NCBI RefSeq assembly: GCF_000565285.1
Contig: NZ_APVL01000007.1
Span: 186,001-250,000, forward strand
Direction of reading: 5' to 3'
Length of the DNA: 64,000 nt
DNA from: Cytobacillus firmus DS1
GTDB taxonomy: Bacteria > Bacillota > Bacilli > Bacillales > Cytobacillaceae
Under the pieces are notes generated by a model that was not told the DNA's origin, did no database searches, and was given only the letters and a program-made list of their open reading frames with translations. The position numbers and the translations under genes were made by a program. Below are positions 24,102 through 32,512 of this stretch, one piece after another. Every line of letters starts with the position of its first letter. Position 1 is the stretch's first letter.

Positions 24102-24887
24102 ATGGATTTAAACCTGAAAAATAAAATTGCGCTTGTCGTGGCATCAAGCCAGGGCCTCGGAAAAGCAATTGCGGCACAGCTTGCAAAAGAAGGCACTAAG
24201 GTAATGATAACAAGCAGGGACGAAGCCAAACTTAAGAGCGTTCAAAAGGAATTCCGTGAACAATTCAATGCCGATGTTGAGTATTACCGCGCAGATGTAA
24301 CGAACCCTGAGGATATTAAAAGCCTGATTAAGCATACAGCAGAAACCCTTGGGGGAATTGATATTTTAATCAACAATGCCGGAGGGCCTCCCGGGGGAAC
24401 GTTTGAAACCTTAACAGATGAAGACTGGGAAAAAGCGTTTCAGCTAAATCTATTAAGCCATGTCCGGCTGATCCGTGAAGCACTTCCTGAATTAAAGAAA
24501 AACGGCGGCAGGATCATTAATATAGCATCATCAAGCATTAAGCAGCCGATACCGGGCCTTCTGCTATCCAATACATTCCGGCTTGGGATTGTCGGACTGA
24601 CCAAAACACTCTCAGAGGAATTGGCAGCTTATAATATTTTAATCAATACAGTAGCTCCGGGAAGAATTGCGACCGACCGCGTTGATTATCTGGATCAGCA
24701 TAATGCCGACCGGCAGAATATCACCAAAGAAGAAGTGGTGGAAAGGGCTAAAAGCAGCATTCCGCTGCGCAGGTACGGTACGCCGGAAGAATTTGCGAAC
24801 GTCGTCACTTTCCTTGCATCTGATGCCAGCAGCTACGTGACCGGAAGCTCAATTTTAGTCGATGGCGGGATGGTGAAAGCTTTATAG
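24102..24887 (+). CDS. atypical SDR protein lacking the Tyr-Lys catalytic pair
   Basis: A 261-residue SDR-fold protein. The Rossmann motif is VASSQGLG (13-20) instead of TGxxxGxG, NNAG is present (91-94), and the catalytic Ser segment is IASSS (141-145). Where classical SDRs have YxxxK it reads SNTFR (156-160), so Tyr is Ser and Lys is Arg. A divergent SDR subgroup with this feature is known in Bacillus and actinobacteria (BKR-like). It may have another chemistry or a non-catalytic role. ATG 24102 with AGGAGG upstream; co-directional with the methyltransferase. Confidence 0.82.
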   Translation: MDLNLKNKIALVVASSQGLGKAIAAQLAKEGTKVMITSRDEAKLKSVQKEFREQFNADVEYYRADVTNPEDIKSLIKHTAETLGGIDILINNAGGPPGGTFETLTDEDWEKAFQLNLLSHVRLIREALPELKKNGGRIINIASSSIKQPIPGLLLSNTFRLGIVGLTKTLSEELAAYNILINTVAPGRIATDRVDYLDQHNADRQNITKEEVVERAKSSIPLRRYGTPEEFANVVTFLASDASSYVTGSSILVDGGMVKAL

Positions 24888-24919
24888 GAGGGGGCTAATG
24901 GGGTAGTTTGCTTGTCAAG

Positions 24920-25230
24920 TTCAAATCGACAGAGAAGTAGGAAAACCTAGAGTCTGAGTCCGAACCTGGCCAAACTTCGGACAGAGAAAGTGGAAAACCT
25001 AGATTTCGAGTCGGAACCTGGCTCAACTTCGGACACAGAAAGCAGGAAAACGTGGATCTGAGTCCAAAACCCAATGCAACTTCAGACAGAGAGGACGTAA
25101 AACCTGGAGTCTGAGTCAGAACCTGGGCAAACTTCGGACACACTAGACGGAAACCCTAGTGTGTACCCAGCTCAACTTCGGACAAAGAGCCCGTAAATCC
25201 AGAATCAAAGCACAAACCCAGCGCACCTCC
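24920..25230. repeat. degenerate tandem array, 52-base period (array 1)
   Basis: About six diverged units of the type CTTCGGACAgag..gAAAACCT..gAGTC.gAACCTGGC. The anchor GGACA ends at 24931 (as CGACA), 24983, 25035, 25088, 25140 and 25184, giving steps of 52, 52, 53, 52 and 44. It fills the gap between the SDR and the minus-strand MFS gene. A minus-strand frame exists across it (24895-25143), but 52 is not a multiple of three and no ribosome binding site supports it. Confidence 0.8.
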
Positions 25231-25246
25231 TGAAAAACTCAGCAAA

Positions 25247-25287
25247 AAAGACGATTTTCCGCATCACCTCCCCGGAAAATCGTCTTT
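25247..25287 (-). terminator. terminator of the minus-strand MFS gene
   Basis: AAAGACGATTTTCC / GGAAAATCGTCTTT perfect 14-base stem, preceded on + (followed on -) by a run of A/T. Confidence 0.88.
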
Positions 25288-25291
25288 CTCA

Positions 25292-26476
25292 TTAATCCCG
25301 TTTTGTAATTAGAATCCAGATATACAGAAGAATTGAAATCACTACCGATCCGGCTGCTGCCAAATAAATCGTGTTGTACCCAAACAAATGAGCGATCTGC
25401 CCAAACACGATGGCGCCAATTCCAACCCCAAGGTCAAAAAAGGAGAAGAATGTTGCATTGGCCATCCCGCGCCGATTGACAGGCGCTTCTTTTACAGACC
25501 ATGCCTGAAGGGCAGGCTGGACTGATCCGAATCCGAGACCATAAAAAATCGCAGCTATATACATAATCATGCTGCTCGGAAGCCATGCCAGCAGGAACAT
25601 GGCTGCCAAAATCAGCACCGCTCCTGGTAAAAATACAGCCTGGTGGCCTCTTTGATCATATAATCTGCCGGCAAAAGTCCGGGAAATCATTAATGCTATG
25701 GCAAACAGCAGGAAGTACCAGTGGATGCCGCCTATCCCTTTTTGGGCTGAGTAAATAGGAAGAAATGATGCGATGCCCCCGAAGGTGACGGTGATGAAAA
25801 ATAAAAGAAAAGAAGGTCTTAAAGCACTTTTTTCATAGATATCCCACCGCTTCAAAGGAACAGTTTGTTTTTCAGCCTGCTTGTAGCTGATCCTCGATGA
25901 CAATACCAGTGCGGCTAAACCCAGCAGGGCACAAATTAAAAATAAGAGTTTGAAAGAGATAACTCCGGCGAGCGCCAATCCGAGGGTGGGGCCGAATGCC
26001 AGGGCAATGTTCCCGGAAAGCCCGAAGTATCCCATTCCTTCCCCGCGCCGCTTGGCAGGTATTAAATCAGTGGCAATGGTTCCCGAGGCTGTAGTTGAGA
26101 AACCCCAGCCAAATCCCTGGATAATCCTTAACACAAATAAGAAGATTAAACTATTAATAAAACCGAATGAACCTACTGAGAGCACGAAAATTGCAAGACC
26201 TGTTAAATAGACAAAGCGCCTGCCCCTCGTCTCCAGGGTATGCCCTGCATAAGGACGCAATAGCAGAGCAGAAAAGGTAAAGATCCCGACAACTATCCCG
26301 ATCAGCTGGTCATTCCCGCCCAATTTTTCCACAAAAAGAGGGATAGTGGGCAAAGTCATTTGAAATCCGAGAAAAATAAAAAAGTTGGACATCAAGATTA
26401 GAACAAAATCCCTGGACCATATCTTTTCGGAACCTGCAGTCTGTTTTTTTGCTTCTCCTGTTAAAGTATCAGCCAT
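25292..26476 (-). CDS. MFS transporter (drug-efflux type)
   Basis: A 394-residue major facilitator, clearly related to the carrier at 927: both have the pattern SGTIATDLIPAKRRGEGMGYF or its like and the motif A variant GHTLETRGRRF. Twelve helices. ATG 26476 with GGGAGGAATT is chosen; the frame runs 23 codons further up without a site. It has no regulator next to it. The relation to YwoG/YfmO-type drug antiporters is by overall look only. Confidence 0.85.
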   Translation of the reverse strand: MADTLTGEAKKQTAGSEKIWSRDFVLILMSNFFIFLGFQMTLPTIPLFVEKLGGNDQLIGIVVGIFTFSALLLRPYAGHTLETRGRRFVYLTGLAIFVLSVGSFGFINSLIFLFVLRIIQGFGWGFSTTASGTIATDLIPAKRRGEGMGYFGLSGNIALAFGPTLGLALAGVISFKLLFLICALLGLAALVLSSRISYKQAEKQTVPLKRWDIYEKSALRPSFLLFFITVTFGGIASFLPIYSAQKGIGGIHWYFLLFAIALMISRTFAGRLYDQRGHQAVFLPGAVLILAAMFLLAWLPSSMIMYIAAIFYGLGFGSVQPALQAWSVKEAPVNRRGMANATFFSFFDLGVGIGAIVFGQIAHLFGYNTIYLAAAGSVVISILLYIWILITKRD

Positions 26477-26574
26477 ATAATTCCTCCCGCATTGCTGTAA
26501 AATGATTAGGTAAACTAAATATTTTTCTATTATAAAGGAAAACAAATGGAAATTCTATTTTAAGGAGCGGAAAG

Positions 26575-27615
26575 ATGAAGATTAGAGAAAGAGGAGTAAC
26601 AATTGGGAAACTCCAGACTGGCGAAAAAAATTGCATTACAGATGTAGAAGGGGTCATGGTAGGCCACATCACTCTGGAATATCCTCTGGATGATGACCAA
26701 TATGTCTGTACTGGCGTAACCGCCGTTTTGCCCCATGGAGGAAATCTTTTTCGAGAAAAAGTCCCGGCAGCCTCCTATGTCATCAATGGCTTTGGAAAAA
26801 CGACAGGTCTGGTGCAGGTGGAAGAACTGGGTGTGATTGAATCTCCAATTATGCTGACCAATACATTTGGGGTGCCGGCAGTCACACAGGGAACTCTGGA
26901 ATACATACTGCGAACCACTCCGGAAATTGGGGACACAACCGGAACCGTGAACATCGTCGCGGGAGAATGCAATGACGGATATTTGAATTCCATCCGGGCA
27001 CTCCCTGTAAAACCGGAACATGCAATAGCAGCCATTCAAAATGCCAAGCCGGAAAAAGTGGAAGAAGGTGCGGTCGGAGCGGGTAAAGGCATGGTGTGTT
27101 TTGGCTATAAAGGCGGCGTGGGTGCTTCTTCACGGGTAATCACTGAGGAACAAAGCACAAATGAATACAAAATCGGATGTCTGGTGGTCACCAACTTCGG
27201 CAATAGAGACGAATTTCCGTTCAATAAATATGGACTCTCAGAAATTCCGCCGAAAACAAAGGACACGCCGGATGGCTCAATCATGATCATCCTGGCTACA
27301 GACGCACCTGTCAGTGACAGGCAGCTGAAAAGGTTCGCGAAGAGGTGCGGGATAGGCCTCGGGCGGACAGGAAGCCATTTTAGTAACGGCAGCGGTGACA
27401 TTGTTATAGCTTTCTCCACCGCTAACAAAATACTTCATGGAAGCAGCAGTATGATCGAAACTGCCCAATTTATCAGAGATGATCACCCTATAATGAATCA
27501 GCTATTTCAAGCTGCAGCCGAGGCGGCGGAGGAAGCGATTCTTAATTCGCTGTCACAGGCAAGGACCACAAAAGGGCGGAATGGAAGAGTAGTGGAGGGG
27601 ATGTTTTCCCATTAA
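26575..27615 (+). CDS. P1 family peptidase (DmpA/BapA-like aminopeptidase)
   Basis: A 346-residue N-terminal-nucleophile peptidase. DmpA-type enzymes cut themselves before a Ser that becomes the nucleophile; the matching site is Gly234-Ser235 in PDGSIMIILATDAPVS (232-247). Other family segments are TDVEGVMVGH near the start, NTFGVPAVTQGTLEY and GEGAVGAGKGM-like EEGAVGAGKGMVCFGYKGG. Members hydrolyse N-terminal residues of D- or beta-amino acid peptides and amides. ATG 26575 with AAGGAG. Divergent from the MFS gene with under 100 bases between starts. Confidence 0.9.
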   Translation: MKIRERGVTIGKLQTGEKNCITDVEGVMVGHITLEYPLDDDQYVCTGVTAVLPHGGNLFREKVPAASYVINGFGKTTGLVQVEELGVIESPIMLTNTFGVPAVTQGTLEYILRTTPEIGDTTGTVNIVAGECNDGYLNSIRALPVKPEHAIAAIQNAKPEKVEEGAVGAGKGMVCFGYKGGVGASSRVITEEQSTNEYKIGCLVVTNFGNRDEFPFNKYGLSEIPPKTKDTPDGSIMIILATDAPVSDRQLKRFAKRCGIGLGRTGSHFSNGSGDIVIAFSTANKILHGSSSMIETAQFIRDDHPIMNQLFQAAAEAAEEAILNSLSQARTTKGRNGRVVEGMFSH

Positions 27616-27696
27616 TTGTTTAAAAGTTCTCTTGAGCGGGTACATTGTAATTAACAAGCTTAGCAGCTGCTAAAAAAATTTCCAAAAAAATATGAT

Positions 27697-27725
27697 TTGA
27701 ATTATCTGAAAACTTCTGTTATAAT
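27697..27725 (+). promoter_or_regulatory. strong sigma-A promoter of the IDEAL gene
   Basis: TTGAAT (27697-27702), 17-base spacer, TATAAT (27720-27725), 27 bases upstream of the start codon. Confidence 0.8.
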
Positions 27726-27752
27726 AGAAAAAAGGTCAAGGGGTTGATTTTA

Positions 27753-27944
27753 ATGGAAAAACGTCTACTTAACTCGCCGCAACAGTCTGAGGAAAACGTG
27801 TCATTGTTAGCAGAACAAGTCCTAAATCAAGCTCTTAAGGAATATCGAATTGAAAAGCTTCGCGAAAAAATTGATGAAGCTCTCACTAGCCGAAACCAAG
27901 AAGAATTCATGCGCCTTACTGATGAATTAAAGAAAATCTCTTAA
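27753..27944 (+). CDS. small IDEAL-domain protein
   Basis: A 63-residue protein consisting almost only of an IDEAL domain (YRIEKLREKIDEALTSRNQE, residues 35-54, with the eponymous IDEAL sequence). IDEAL domains form a helical hairpin and occur at the C-terminus of Bacillus proteins of the YpiB kind and as short stand-alone proteins; function is unknown. ATG 27753 has AAGGGG nine bases upstream; an in-frame TTG at 27744 is too close to it. Single gene with its own promoter and terminator. Confidence 0.85.
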   Translation: MEKRLLNSPQQSEENVSLLAEQVLNQALKEYRIEKLREKIDEALTSRNQEEFMRLTDELKKIS

Positions 27945-27970
27945 ACAAAGCAAATAATACTAATGTTAAA

Positions 27971-28008
27971 AAGGCAGCCGGTTCGAAAGAACGGGGCTGT
28001 CTTTTGTT
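27971..28008 (+). terminator. intrinsic terminator after the IDEAL gene
   Basis: AAGGCAGCC / GGCTGTCTT stem with a 15-base loop and T-rich tail. Confidence 0.8.
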
Positions 28009-28054
28009 GTTTTAAAGCCTAGATATTATGCGGTGTAATAGCTCCCAAAATATA

Positions 28055-28420
28055 GAGGAACTGAGAAAAATGGTGGTTAATCTGCCGGATTAATGACGAT
28101 GATCGGAGCAGAACAGAAGGAGTGGCAGTTAATCGGATTGAATAGAGACTAAGATGAGAGTAGAGCAGAGAAAATGGTAGTTAATCAGATGAAATAGCGA
28201 CGAAAATAGAAGTAGAGCAAAGAAAAAGGTCGTCATAACGGCTCCATGACGCCAAAAATCTGAAGCAGGGTAGGAAAATGGTCGTCATACCCGCTCTATG
28301 ACGCCCAAAACCTGGAGCAGGCGAGGAAACAGGTCGTCATCACCGCTCCATGACGTCCAAAATCTGAAGCAGCTAAGGAAAACGGTCATCATACCCAACT
28401 TCCCACAACAAAGCATCCTC
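28055..28420. repeat. tandem array with exact 52-base period (array 2)
   Basis: Seven units; the anchor GGTnGTnAT-like segment starts at 28072, 28124, 28176, 28228, 28280, 28332 and 28384, exactly 52 bases apart every time although the bases have drifted. Units 4-6 are close copies (GGTCGTCAT..GCTCCATGACG..GAGCAG or GAAGCAG); units 1-3 carry TTAATC instead. No frame with coding character crosses it. It lies just upstream of the sigma-54 promoter region. Confidence 0.85.
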
Positions 28421-28463
28421 CCGCTGTCCCACCAAAGCCTGTTCCACCAAACTGTTCCAAATC

Positions 28464-28546
28464 GTTCCAAAACGAAACACTGAAACTGTCCCCAAACACA
28501 TCAATCCTTAGTACAAAGGGCATTCCGCATTGGCACAATAATTGCA
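28464..28546 (+). promoter_or_regulatory. sigma-54 promoter with upstream activator site
   Basis: TTGGCAC-AATAA-TTGCA at 28530-28546 is a perfect -24/-12 element. Upstream, GTTCCAAAACGAAAC (28464-28478) agrees in 12 of 15 positions with the palindrome GTTTCAAATTGAAAC found before the second sigma-54 promoter; several further GTTCCA half-sites lie at 28425-28467. The activator is probably the PrpR-N/AAA protein encoded at 30603. Confidence 0.85.
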
Positions 28547-28598
28547 ATAAAAATAACTAAGCAAAAATGAATATAAAAAGTGCAAAGGGGAGGAAGCT

Positions 28599-29765
28599 AT
28601 GTTTGAAGAGAAATTGGATTTAAGATTGCCGGGGCCAGTTCAGGTTCCGAAAGAAATACAGCGTGCCATGCTGAGAAGTTTCGATCATCCCATGATGGAT
28701 TACCGGAATCCGGCCTTCCAGGATGTGCTGCAGGAAACAACTGAAAAGTCCAAAATGATATTCCAGACTGAAAACCTGGTGATCCCGCTTACCTCGAGCG
28801 GAGCTTCTGCTCTTGAAACAGCGATCATTAACACGGTTGGCCCTAATGATACGATCATTCTTTGCGTAGTCGGCTATTTTGGCGAGTACCTCCAGGGAAT
28901 TACAGACCATATCGGCTGCAAAACCGTCCGGGTCGATGCGGAATGGGGAAATATTGTCGATCCTGAAGATGTGAGAAAAGCATTGAAGGAAAATCCTGAG
29001 GCAAAGGCGGTTTTTGCGACACACTGTGAAACATCCACCTCTGCAATCAATAACATTCAAGAGATTGCAGCAGTTGTAAAAGAATCAGAAGCAATATTCC
29101 TCGTTGATGCGGTCAGCTCGATTGTAGGAACTCCTCTTTATATGGACGAATGGGATATTGATATAGTGGCAACCGGAGGACAGAAAGCATTAATGCTGCC
29201 CCCCGGACTTGCCTTGATTACTTTGAGTGAAAAAGCGTGGAATACTGTAAATAGTCATCAATGCCCATCCTTTTATTTTGACCTAAAACTTTATAAAAAA
29301 AGCCTGGAATCTGGAACTGGAACACCTTATACGCCTAATATATCACTTGTGTGCGGACTGCTTGAAGCATGCAATATGATTGAAAAAAGCGGAGGAATAG
29401 AAGCTGAATATAAAAGGCATGCTGCACTTCGGAACATGACAAGGGCAGGGGTGAGGGCATTAGGCCTAGAACTGCTGGTGGATGACTCTGCTGCCAGTCC
29501 AACCCTGACTGCCGTAAAATTAAATAATGCCGATGAATTCCGAAAGATGATTCGGGAAGAATTCCATATCGCATTGGGAGGCGGTCTTGGAAAGGTGAAG
29601 AATCAGATTCTGCGCCTGGGACATATGGGTTATACAGATGCTGCAGACATGCTGAAGATGTTTGCTGCGATGGAGCTTGCTTTAAAGAAAAGCGGACACG
29701 AAGTGGAGTTGGGTGCAGGAGTTTCCGCAGCTCAGCGGCATTGGCTTGAAAATCCATATTGTTAA
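28599..29765 (+). CDS. alanine/serine-glyoxylate aminotransferase-like PLP enzyme
   Basis: A 388-residue class V aminotransferase of the AGXT/PucG type. SSGASALETAIINT (about 66-79) lies in the cofactor-binding region, FLVDAVSSIVG holds the Asp for the pyridine nitrogen, and the Schiff-base Lys is in ATGGQKALMLPPG (about 191-203). The family moves amino groups to glyoxylate from alanine, serine or ureidoglycine. First gene after the sigma-54 promoter; with the GlcD/GlcF-type oxidase downstream it suggests metabolism of glyoxylate or another 2-oxo acid. ATG 28599 with GGGGAGGAAG. Confidence 0.85.
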   Translation: MFEEKLDLRLPGPVQVPKEIQRAMLRSFDHPMMDYRNPAFQDVLQETTEKSKMIFQTENLVIPLTSSGASALETAIINTVGPNDTIILCVVGYFGEYLQGITDHIGCKTVRVDAEWGNIVDPEDVRKALKENPEAKAVFATHCETSTSAINNIQEIAAVVKESEAIFLVDAVSSIVGTPLYMDEWDIDIVATGGQKALMLPPGLALITLSEKAWNTVNSHQCPSFYFDLKLYKKSLESGTGTPYTPNISLVCGLLEACNMIEKSGGIEAEYKRHAALRNMTRAGVRALGLELLVDDSAASPTLTAVKLNNADEFRKMIREEFHIALGGGLGKVKNQILRLGHMGYTDAADMLKMFAAMELALKKSGHEVELGAGVSAAQRHWLENPYC

Positions 29766-29794
29766 ATTCCTGATCCTAAGGAGATGTGATCCCG

Positions 29795-30490
29795 GTGAAC
29801 ATACTTGAAAAACGACTCGCCGACCTGGCAAACCTGCCTTCAGTTACTCCTGGGGATCAGATCCATTTGACACCTGATTGTGTATTTGTCAGCGGCCAAA
29901 GTTCCCGTAATGTCATTAAGGCATTTAACAGGCTGGGCTTCAAAAACGTAAAAAATTCAGCCAGGATTCTCTTTTCTCTTGGAAAGACAGAAGATAAAGA
30001 TATCCGCCAATTCTGTAAAGAGAAAGGAATAAGAGTTATAGATTGTGATCTGCCCGAGCATTTTCGGGCAGAAAATAAGCTGATGCATGGAATGGTCATT
30101 GCAGTGATAGATGAGGATATGAAGTGCCTGGGAGGAAGAGGGGCCATTCCCATCGTCATCTCGCCGGATTCAATGGCAGCTTGCCTGGCAGCTGGATCAT
30201 TTACTATGTTCATACCTGAATCTGTTTATATTGAAATAAATGGAGCATTAAGCGGAAAAGTAAACGGTAAAATGCTTTGCAGCTATCTGTTGAATATTTT
30301 TGAGGACAGCTTAATAGGAAATGCAGTGATTTTGGGAGGAAAGGTTCTTGAACAATTGAATACAGACGATCTTAAGGAGCTATCCTATTTTTTTCAGCTT
30401 TCCGGCACGGCAGTGGGGATTTGTTCACCCGGGGGGCCGTTTGGCCAGGTTGAAAGCGTGATTAAAATAAAGTCAGACGCTATGAATTAA
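29795..30490 (+). CDS. short LeuC/aconitase-fold-like protein
   Basis: A 231-residue protein I cannot assign firmly. The middle part (ENKLMHGMVIAVIDEDMKC, then PDSMAACLAAGSFTMFIPES and VYIEINGALSGKVNGKMLCS) follows the second domain of LeuC/aconitase large subunits, where the family has the segment from the first cluster Cys through the hydratase beta-strand to IRVNGKLPxGVxAKD. It is half the usual length, lacks the CxxC that completes the 4Fe-4S site, and ends early, so a normal dehydratase is unlikely. GTG 29795 with AAGGAGAT nine bases upstream. Function unknown; operon partner of the aminotransferase. Confidence 0.5.
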   Translation: MNILEKRLADLANLPSVTPGDQIHLTPDCVFVSGQSSRNVIKAFNRLGFKNVKNSARILFSLGKTEDKDIRQFCKEKGIRVIDCDLPEHFRAENKLMHGMVIAVIDEDMKCLGGRGAIPIVISPDSMAACLAAGSFTMFIPESVYIEINGALSGKVNGKMLCSYLLNIFEDSLIGNAVILGGKVLEQLNTDDLKELSYFFQLSGTAVGICSPGGPFGQVESVIKIKSDAMN

Positions 30491-30602
30491 AAATAGTCCG
30501 ACTATTATGAAAACTTACCGAAATTTTCCTTGGCATCTGGTAAGATAAAATTAATATAATAATTAAACTTGTCCAAGAGAAAAAGGAGAATGAGGTGTAG
30601 TG

Positions 30603-32501
30603 ATGTCTGAAATTGCCATTCTGACCCCCCTTGATGCACTGATACAAGTCTCGAGGGAAGCTGCGAAAAAGACAGGAGAAGATGTCGCTGTAAGAAAAGT
30701 GAGCTTCCAAAATGCTATTGCAGCTGCAAAGGAATTTGAAAAATCCGGCACAGAAGTCATTATCAGCAGAGGAACAATGGGCTTAAAGCTGATTGAGTCC
30801 GACCTTAGCATACCGGTTGTGCAGATTCCCATAACCGGGTATGATCTGCTCCGTACGATTAAAGAAGCACAAAAATTAGGACAGAGAATTGGAATAGCTG
30901 ACTCCCGGGATGTTCTGCAGGGAATCGAAACGATTGAATCTGTGCTGGGCATTTCGATTGAAAAGCATAGTGTTGTCTCACCAGAGGAAGCAGAGGCAGC
31001 GGTAGAGGCTCTCAGAAAAAAAGAAATAGATGTACTGATCGGCAAAAGTATTTTTATAAACAAAGTGAAAAAGGATTCGATTAAAACGGTGATATTAACG
31101 TCTGGAGTGGAATCGGTCATCCAGGCGATTCATGAAGCAAGAAGCCTGATTGATGTAAGGCGCACAGAACTAAAACGAACAAAGGAACTTCAGGCAATTC
31201 TTGATTTTATTGCGGATGGTGTAATTGCTGTGGATGAAAAAGGGATTATTACAGTATGCAATCCTTCCGTCTACAGCATCTTGAACCTCCCTTATGATTC
31301 GGTTATCGGTAAGCAGATTGATGATATTCTCGTAAATTCACAAATGAAAAAGGTTCTTTCGACCGGGAAGGAAGAGCTGAACCGCATCCAGGATGCAAAT
31401 GGTGTGAAGGTGGTTGCCAATCGAATACCCATAAGGCACGAGCAAAAGGTGTTTGGGGCTGTCTGTACGTTTCAGGCGGTACACAAACTTCAGCAGCAGG
31501 AGCAGGAAATCCGTAAAAAGCTTCTTCACCGCGGCCATGTTACGAAATACAGTCTTAATAATATAGTCGGGGAAAGTGAGATGTATCAAAAAGCGATTCA
31601 AAAAGTGAAGAAATATTCACAAGTGGATTCTACAATTCTCCTGACGGGTGAAACGGGCGTAGGAAAAGAAGTGTTTGCCCATCTGATCCATAGTTTCAGC
31701 AAGCGGTCGGAAGGGCCATTCGTTGCAGTGAACTGTGCGGCTATTCCAGAAAACCTCCTCGAAAGCGAGTTATTTGGCTATGTCGAAGGAGCCTTTACGG
31801 GAGCGAAAAAAAGCGGAAAAACTGGATTATTTGAATTGGCTCATCAGGGAACCATTTTCCTCGATGAAATCGGCGAACTTGCTGAATCCCTTCAGGCCCA
31901 GCTGCTCAGGGTTCTGCAGGAAGGGGAAGTGATGCGGCTTGGAGATGAAAGGGTCATCCCCATTAATATTCGGGTGGTCGCTGCATCGAACCGGAACTTT
32001 GAAAAAATGGTTGAAGAAGGAAGCTTTAGGGCTGATTTGTATTATCGCCTTAATATCCTTGATATCCCGATTCCTTCATTGCGTGAGCGGATTCCTGATA
32101 TTCCTTTATTATGCGATTTCTTCTTGAATGAATTGGAACCGGGCATCCGGAGAAATAGTAAGGGTTTCACTGCTGAAGCTATGAAAATCCTGCAAAGCTA
32201 TGATTGGCCGGGGAATATACGCCAGCTAAGGAACATTGTTGAACGGGCAATGATTCTTTCCCCTGAAAGTATGATAGATGCAGAAACAGTTATAGCAGCA
32301 GGCGGGAAAGACTTTACCAAACTGCATGAGTTTAAACAACACAGCAAAGATGAAGAATTTGATTCAGAGACGAAACTTCAGAACTTTGAGAAAGAGTATA
32401 TTCTGAACGTGCTGAAGCAGGTAAACGGCAATAAGACAGAAGCGGCAAAGATTCTGGGGATCGGCAGGACGACCCTCTGGCGAAAAATAAATAGTTTGTG
32501 A
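30603..32501 (+). CDS. sigma-54-dependent activator with PrpR-N and PAS domains
   Basis: A 632-residue enhancer-binding protein. Order: PrpR N-terminal propionate-catabolism-activator-like domain (about 1-185), PAS domain (about 195-300), sigma-54 AAA+ domain (about 320-550) with Walker A GETGVGKE (349-356), the sigma-54 contact loop GAFTGA (396-401) and Walker B GTIFLDE (416-422), and a Fis-type HTH at the C-terminus (NKTEAAKILGIGRTTLWRKI). PrpR-N and PAS are probable ligand sensors. It should activate the -24/-12 promoters at 28530 and 35484. ATG 30603 with GAGGTG five bases upstream. Confidence 0.93.
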   Translation: MSEIAILTPLDALIQVSREAAKKTGEDVAVRKVSFQNAIAAAKEFEKSGTEVIISRGTMGLKLIESDLSIPVVQIPITGYDLLRTIKEAQKLGQRIGIADSRDVLQGIETIESVLGISIEKHSVVSPEEAEAAVEALRKKEIDVLIGKSIFINKVKKDSIKTVILTSGVESVIQAIHEARSLIDVRRTELKRTKELQAILDFIADGVIAVDEKGIITVCNPSVYSILNLPYDSVIGKQIDDILVNSQMKKVLSTGKEELNRIQDANGVKVVANRIPIRHEQKVFGAVCTFQAVHKLQQQEQEIRKKLLHRGHVTKYSLNNIVGESEMYQKAIQKVKKYSQVDSTILLTGETGVGKEVFAHLIHSFSKRSEGPFVAVNCAAIPENLLESELFGYVEGAFTGAKKSGKTGLFELAHQGTIFLDEIGELAESLQAQLLRVLQEGEVMRLGDERVIPINIRVVAASNRNFEKMVEEGSFRADLYYRLNILDIPIPSLRERIPDIPLLCDFFLNELEPGIRRNSKGFTAEAMKILQSYDWPGNIRQLRNIVERAMILSPESMIDAETVIAAGGKDFTKLHEFKQHSKDEEFDSETKLQNFEKEYILNVLKQVNGNKTEAAKILGIGRTTLWRKINSL

Positions 32502-32512
32502 GGAGGAGAAAA

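Noticed and set aside
24895..25143. 82-residue minus-strand reading frame with internal repeats
   Set aside because: It is a by-product of tandem array 1; no ribosome binding site, repeat period is not a multiple of three and it runs against a terminator.
28055..28420. CRISPR-like array
   Set aside because: Units are contiguous and diverge along their whole length; there are no constant repeats with unique spacers and no cas genes.
29795..30490. Pseudogene of leuC
   Set aside because: Frame, ribosome binding site and operon position are intact and no neighbouring leuC remnant is visible, so an intact short protein is more likely.
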